7,189 nt of DNA, taken from positions 1 to 7,189 of the forward strand of contig DATFMH010000134.1 in NCBI GenBank assembly GCA_035267045.1. The letters run 5' to 3'. The translations under genes and the position numbers were made by a program. How positions within the stretch are numbered: the first letter of the stretch is position 1; every line of letters starts with the position of its first letter. The stretch is from DATFMH01 sp035267045 (lineage in GTDB: Bacteria; Bacteroidota; Rhodothermia; Balneolales; DATFMH01). The notes under the pieces are model-generated. The model worked only from the letters and a program-made list of their open reading frames with translations. It was not told where the DNA came from and did no database searches. Shown here piece by piece: positions 4,268-7,189 of this stretch.

Positions 4268-6342
4268 AGAATAAAATCACATATTATGTTTTCCTGTTAC
4301 TGGCATCAATAATAGTTATATCATTTTGCCCGCAAATATCCTATCCCCAGATACCGGATTCCACACTCGAACAGGTACAACAAATGGTGCAGGAGGATTA
4401 TGTAGAGTTTAATTTGACCGGTGATCACTCCGATCCGGAAGAATATATTCAGATGTTACAGGATTTGGCCATGAATCCCGTTGATCTAAATACTGCAGAT
4501 ATGAATGACTTGTTACGAATACCGGCTATCGATGATAGAATAGCACGTGCCATTATAACCTATCGGGATCACGTTAAACCATTCGAATCGGTCAAAGAAG
4601 TACGGAATGTGAAGGGAATAGGTAACGTTACGTATCAAAAGATCAAACCGTTTATAACGATAGGCAATAGTCGTAATTTTCGGAAAATTATGCTGCGAGA
4701 TCCTCACTATTGGACGTATAAAGGACATTTGGTCTATATTAACAGGTTACGTACAATTTTGCAAAAACCTCTTGGCTATCAGTATCTACCGAAACGTACA
4801 CATTATGCCGGTAATCGTATGAAATATTATCAGAAGATCGCCTGGCAAAGTCCGCATCTGTCTCTAAATATTACGCAACAAAAAGACGCCGGTGAGAAGA
4901 TGGATGGCAAATTAGGATTTGATTACACATCGTTCAGCCTGGCGTTGCGAAACAACAGGCGGCTGCATGAGATAGTAATCGGAGATTATAGCTTAGCATT
5001 TGGTCAGGGCTTATTACTATGGAATGGATTTGGTTTTGGGAAGGGCAGTTCGGTCGTTGATGGCCCGGTACGTTATGGCCGGGGCCTGCATAGTTACGGA
5101 TCGAGTGATGAGAATCATTTCCTGCGGGGAATGGCGTTTACTTACGGGAAAAAATTTCGAACGACCATCTTTTTATCGAGAAGGAACCTGAGCGCATCTG
5201 TCATTGCCGGAGATACTGTTAGAAATCCAGGCATGACCGGGTTGTATCGAACACCGACAGAGGTGAAACGCCGTTATAATACCGGTACGGATTTGGCCGG
5301 CACTCACATCGCGTATAATACCCGGTTGGGAGAAGTAGGATTGACGGGATATTATATGTCGTTCAATCATTACATTGAAGCAGGCTCGTCAATCTATCAA
5401 CATTATGATTTTCATGGTATGAGATTAAGCGGTCTCAGTATTGATTATCGTTATTTGATTCACAACGCTTCCGTTTTTGGAGAATTAGCGCGATCGGGGA
5501 ATAGTGCAATGGCTCTCTTGTCAGGCATGAAATTACCCGTCAGCCGGCAGACGGATCTGGTATTTTTATATCGCAATTATTCCAAATCATTTTGGTCGTT
5601 TTATGGCAGTGCTTTCGGTGAACAATCAGGGCCGCCACAAAACGAGGCTGGTTTTTATGTTGGAATCAGGCATGATTTTACACAACGATTATCAGCCGGA
5701 ATGTACTTCGACCAATATCATTTCCCTTTTGCAAGGTATCGAGTGAGTGAGCCGTCAGGAGGGTACGACTGGCTGGGTTTTATTAAGTATAACCGTAATG
5801 ATAAACTGACGCTATCACTACTTGGGAAATATGAGCAAAAACAACGGGACGTTAAAAGTGTGGACGATTTCGGACGTGAGAACATTTATTTGGGTTGGCA
5901 TAAACGGGGTAGTGCCAGGTTACAGCTTGATTACGCTGCCGGGAAAATTATCAGGCTTCAGACACGAGTTGAGGGAGTTCGAAGCAGGGTAACAGGTAGT
6001 AAATCTAATTACGGGTTTTTAATCTCTCAGGATGTAAGATGGCAGATCATACCGCAATTGCGTCTGCTGGGCCGTGTTATGACTTTCGACACGAACAGTT
6101 ATGATGCACGTATTTATGAGTATGAAAATGACTTATTATATGTGATGTCGACGCCATCCTTTTCAGGCAAGGGAGAGCGAAGGTATATAGTGATGAAATA
6201 TTCGCCTTTTAAATATATGACGCTCTATGCCAAGTATGGTGTTACAGTTTTTGAAAACAGACAAACAATCGGAAGTGGCCTGGACCAAATACCGGGAAAT
6301 AAAAGAAGTCATGTTGGGGTAGAGATGAGGTTACGATTTTAA
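4261..6342 (+). CDS. Helix-hairpin-helix domain outer-membrane beta-barrel protein
   Basis: The product has 693 residues. Residues 1-30 form a signal peptide (MVKNK, a hydrophobic core, cleavage near SYPQ/IPDS). Residues about 72-135 form a ComEA-like helix-hairpin-helix domain (NPVDLNTADMNDLL...KGIGNVTYQKIKPFITIG). The remaining roughly 550 residues are rich in aromatic and alternating beta strands, with a conserved-looking GDYSLAFGQGLLLWNGFGFGKG block (from about residue 240), and end in MRLRF, an outer-membrane barrel C-terminus. This is a widespread but little-studied architecture in Bacteroidota. It would put the HhH domain in the periplasm, attached to an outer-membrane barrel. The second hairpin keeps the canonical GIG; the first reads PAIDD where PGIG is usual. 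The frame extends back to 4189; ATG 4255 (13-bp overlap with the upstream stop), ATG 4261 (7 bp) and GTG 4264 (4 bp) are all possible, and 4261 is chosen because it gives a compact basic n-region. Overlap with the upstream barrel gene implies translational coupling. Function is unassigned; DNA binding or uptake is only a hypothesis. Confidence 0.85.
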   Translation: MVKNKITYYVFLLLASIIVISFCPQISYPQIPDSTLEQVQQMVQEDYVEFNLTGDHSDPEEYIQMLQDLAMNPVDLNTADMNDLLRIPAIDDRIARAIITYRDHVKPFESVKEVRNVKGIGNVTYQKIKPFITIGNSRNFRKIMLRDPHYWTYKGHLVYINRLRTILQKPLGYQYLPKRTHYAGNRMKYYQKIAWQSPHLSLNITQQKDAGEKMDGKLGFDYTSFSLALRNNRRLHEIVIGDYSLAFGQGLLLWNGFGFGKGSSVVDGPVRYGRGLHSYGSSDENHFLRGMAFTYGKKFRTTIFLSRRNLSASVIAGDTVRNPGMTGLYRTPTEVKRRYNTGTDLAGTHIAYNTRLGEVGLTGYYMSFNHYIEAGSSIYQHYDFHGMRLSGLSIDYRYLIHNASVFGELARSGNSAMALLSGMKLPVSRQTDLVFLYRNYSKSFWSFYGSAFGEQSGPPQNEAGFYVGIRHDFTQRLSAGMYFDQYHFPFARYRVSEPSGGYDWLGFIKYNRNDKLTLSLLGKYEQKQRDVKSVDDFGRENIYLGWHKRGSARLQLDYAAGKIIRLQTRVEGVRSRVTGSKSNYGFLISQDVRWQIIPQLRLLGRVMTFDTNSYDARIYEYENDLLYVMSTPSFSGKGERRYIVMKYSPFKYMTLYAKYGVTVFENRQTIGSGLDQIPGNKRSHVGVEMRLRF

Positions 6343-6408
6343 TAAGCCATGAATCCATGTCAAACCACTAATCAGCGCGAATCCGTGATACTGGTATAAA
6401 AAAGTAAC

Positions 6409-6493
6409 CACAGGGGACACAGAGAGATTGCACAGAGTACACAGGAAAGATAGAACGCGGACGACGCAGATGGAGCGGGCAACCGCGGATGCG
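6409..6493. repeat. Degenerate CACAG / CGCGGAT repeat cluster
   Basis: The word CACAG occurs at 6409, 6418, 6431 and 6440, giving spacings of 9, 13 and 9. Positions 6409-6430 and 6431-6452 are therefore two imperfect 22-bp tandem repeats. They are followed by related G+C-rich words CGCGGAC (6456), CGCAGAT (6465) and CGCGGAT (6484). This family differs in base composition and sequence from the CAAT heptads near gcdH. It looks like an old, eroded intergenic repeat with no coding capacity. Confidence 0.6.
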
Positions 6494-6569
6494 TAAATGT
6501 AAAGTAGTGAATCCGGAGAAAGAGAAGATATAATGAATACGGGTTTTCTGAGTTAACGGGAATAAGCAA

Positions 6570-6577
6570 TATTTTTG
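6570..6577 (+). promoter_or_regulatory. Candidate Bacteroidetes-type -7 element for the glycerate kinase gene
   Basis: TATTTTTG matches the Bacteroidetes primary sigma -7 consensus TAnnTTTG. About 19 bases upstream the sequence reads TTTTCTG (6544-6550), only an approximate -33 (TTTG) match. Transcription would start near 6584 and leave a leader of about 110 nt before the ATG at 6698. The -7 match is good but short, and such words are common in AT-rich DNA. Confidence 0.3.
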
Positions 6578-6697
6578 ATAATTGTATACAGTCTCCTTTT
6601 CTTCTTTGACCATTTAAAAACTTATCACTTATATCCTCAAATCTATCTTCAAAATCCCTTACCTTACCGGGTATAAACGAATAAATATTCAAGGTAT

Positions 6698-7189
6698 ATG
6701 ACAACTGACGCTGACGATATCTATCACAAACAGAAAAATGATGTTCTGGAAATATTTCATCAGGCAATGGAACAGATGCACCCCACGCAATTGATGAAAC
6801 GAGAAGTATCGTTGGAGAATAATATTCTGAGTATCAGGAATACAGTTGCAGAACTGAAAGATGGTCAGAATATCTGGGTGATCGGTACCGGGAAGGCATC
6901 GGCTTCAATGGCGAAAGGATTGGAAGAAGTGCTTGGGGATCGTATAAAAGATGGGATGATCATCGTGCCGGAAGGAACCGGATCCGGGACAAAGATCATC
7001 CAAACTTTTACCGGAAATCATCCATTGCCGGGAGATGACAGCCTGGCATCTGCTTACGAGTTACTTGATTTCATAAAGAAGATACCGGGGGATGATATTT
7101 TATTGTATTGCCTGAGCGGCGGAACTTCTGCCTTGCTTTGTATGCCTGAAGAAGGCCTTGAGCTGAAAGATCTGCAAAAGACGTATAAA
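6698..7189 (+). CDS. Glycerate 2-kinase (DUF4147/MOFRL family), N-terminal part, cut by the window end
   Basis: The frame is open from ATG 6698 to the last base, giving 164 residues of a protein usually of about 420-450. The family phosphorylates D-glycerate to 2-phosphoglycerate with ATP in the cytoplasm, feeding lower glycolysis from glycerate or serine-type routes. Recognisable segments are HPTQLMKR (28-35), VIGTGKAS followed by MAKGLEEVLGDR (61-82), TGNHPLPGDDS (105-115), and the glycine-rich SGGTSALL (140-147), close to the family's SGGGSALL, followed by PEEGLELKDLQ. These are the conserved blocks of the N-terminal GCKI/DUF4147 domain; the C-terminal MOFRL domain would lie beyond the window. 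AAGG ends six bases before the start codon, a weak ribosome site. It is the first gene after a 355-bp gap, so it probably has its own promoter. Confidence 0.9.
   Translation, partial: MTTDADDIYHKQKNDVLEIFHQAMEQMHPTQLMKREVSLENNILSIRNTVAELKDGQNIWVIGTGKASASMAKGLEEVLGDRIKDGMIIVPEGTGSGTKIIQTFTGNHPLPGDDSLASAYELLDFIKKIPGDDILLYCLSGGTSALLCMPEEGLELKDLQKTYK

Larger units (their letters stand above)
6343..6697. other. Gene-free intergenic region with degenerate repeats
   Basis: These 355 bases separate the HhH-barrel gene from the glycerate kinase gene. Open frames here (minus strand, about 6368-6767) have low-complexity translations and one runs across the kinase start, so none is accepted as a gene. 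The first half (to about 6500) carries a decayed repeat family built from CACAG and CGCGGAT words. The second half is AT-rich with a possible promoter near 6570. No convincing intrinsic terminator follows the 6342 stop. Confidence 0.7.

Noticed and set aside
6368..6767. Open frames on the minus strand covering the repeat region and the start of the kinase gene
   Set aside because: They run through degenerate repeats and antisense to a well-supported N-terminus; the translation is atypical.

Overview
The window looks like a chromosomal segment of a Bacteroidota (Bacteroidetes-type) bacterium. The best evidence is a PorD/DUF4835 protein, a family tied to the type IX secretion system of that phylum. 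Supporting evidence is a pair of outer-membrane barrel genes, one carrying a helix-hairpin-helix (HhH) domain, a weak Bacteroidetes-style -7 motif, few recognisable Shine-Dalgarno sequences, and AT-leaning intergenic DNA full of short heptad repeats. The genus cannot be fixed from this sequence.

Layout: (i) 1-190, the edge of an inverted repeat element and a TGTTGAC heptad array. (ii) 191-1402 (+), glutaryl-CoA dehydrogenase (gcdH), complete. (iii) 1403-2275, a gene-free region of about 870 bp made mostly of two near-identical units of about 300 bp. Each unit has a 134-bp core with 10-bp terminal inverted repeats and several hairpins, a spacer of about 110 bp, and an array of CAAT-initial heptads. 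(iv) 2276-3214 (-), porD. (v) 3215-3445, a divergent intergenic region. (vi) 3446-4267 and 4261-6342 (+), two overlapping genes for outer-membrane beta-barrel proteins; the second carries a ComEA-like HhH domain in front of its barrel. (vii) 6343-6697, a gene-free stretch with a different degenerate repeat family. (viii) 6698 to the window end (+), the N-terminal 164 codons of a glycerate 2-kinase (DUF4147/MOFRL type).

The metabolic genes at the two ends (lysine/tryptophan catabolism through glutaryl-CoA; glycerate to 2-phosphoglycerate) look unrelated to the central envelope genes. The centre is a small cell-surface module: two barrels translated from overlapping reading frames, facing a secretion-system accessory gene across a 231-bp divergent region. 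The HhH-barrel fusion is the most suggestive protein, because it would place a potential DNA-binding fold next to an outer-membrane barrel.

The most unusual non-coding signal is the repeat system around gcdH. The same order (heptad array, short linker, TTATCTCGTTACG end) occurs downstream twice in direct orientation. It appears again at the left window edge in inverted orientation, so gcdH is bracketed by the family. No tRNA, rRNA, CRISPR array, transposase or convincing intrinsic terminator was found.
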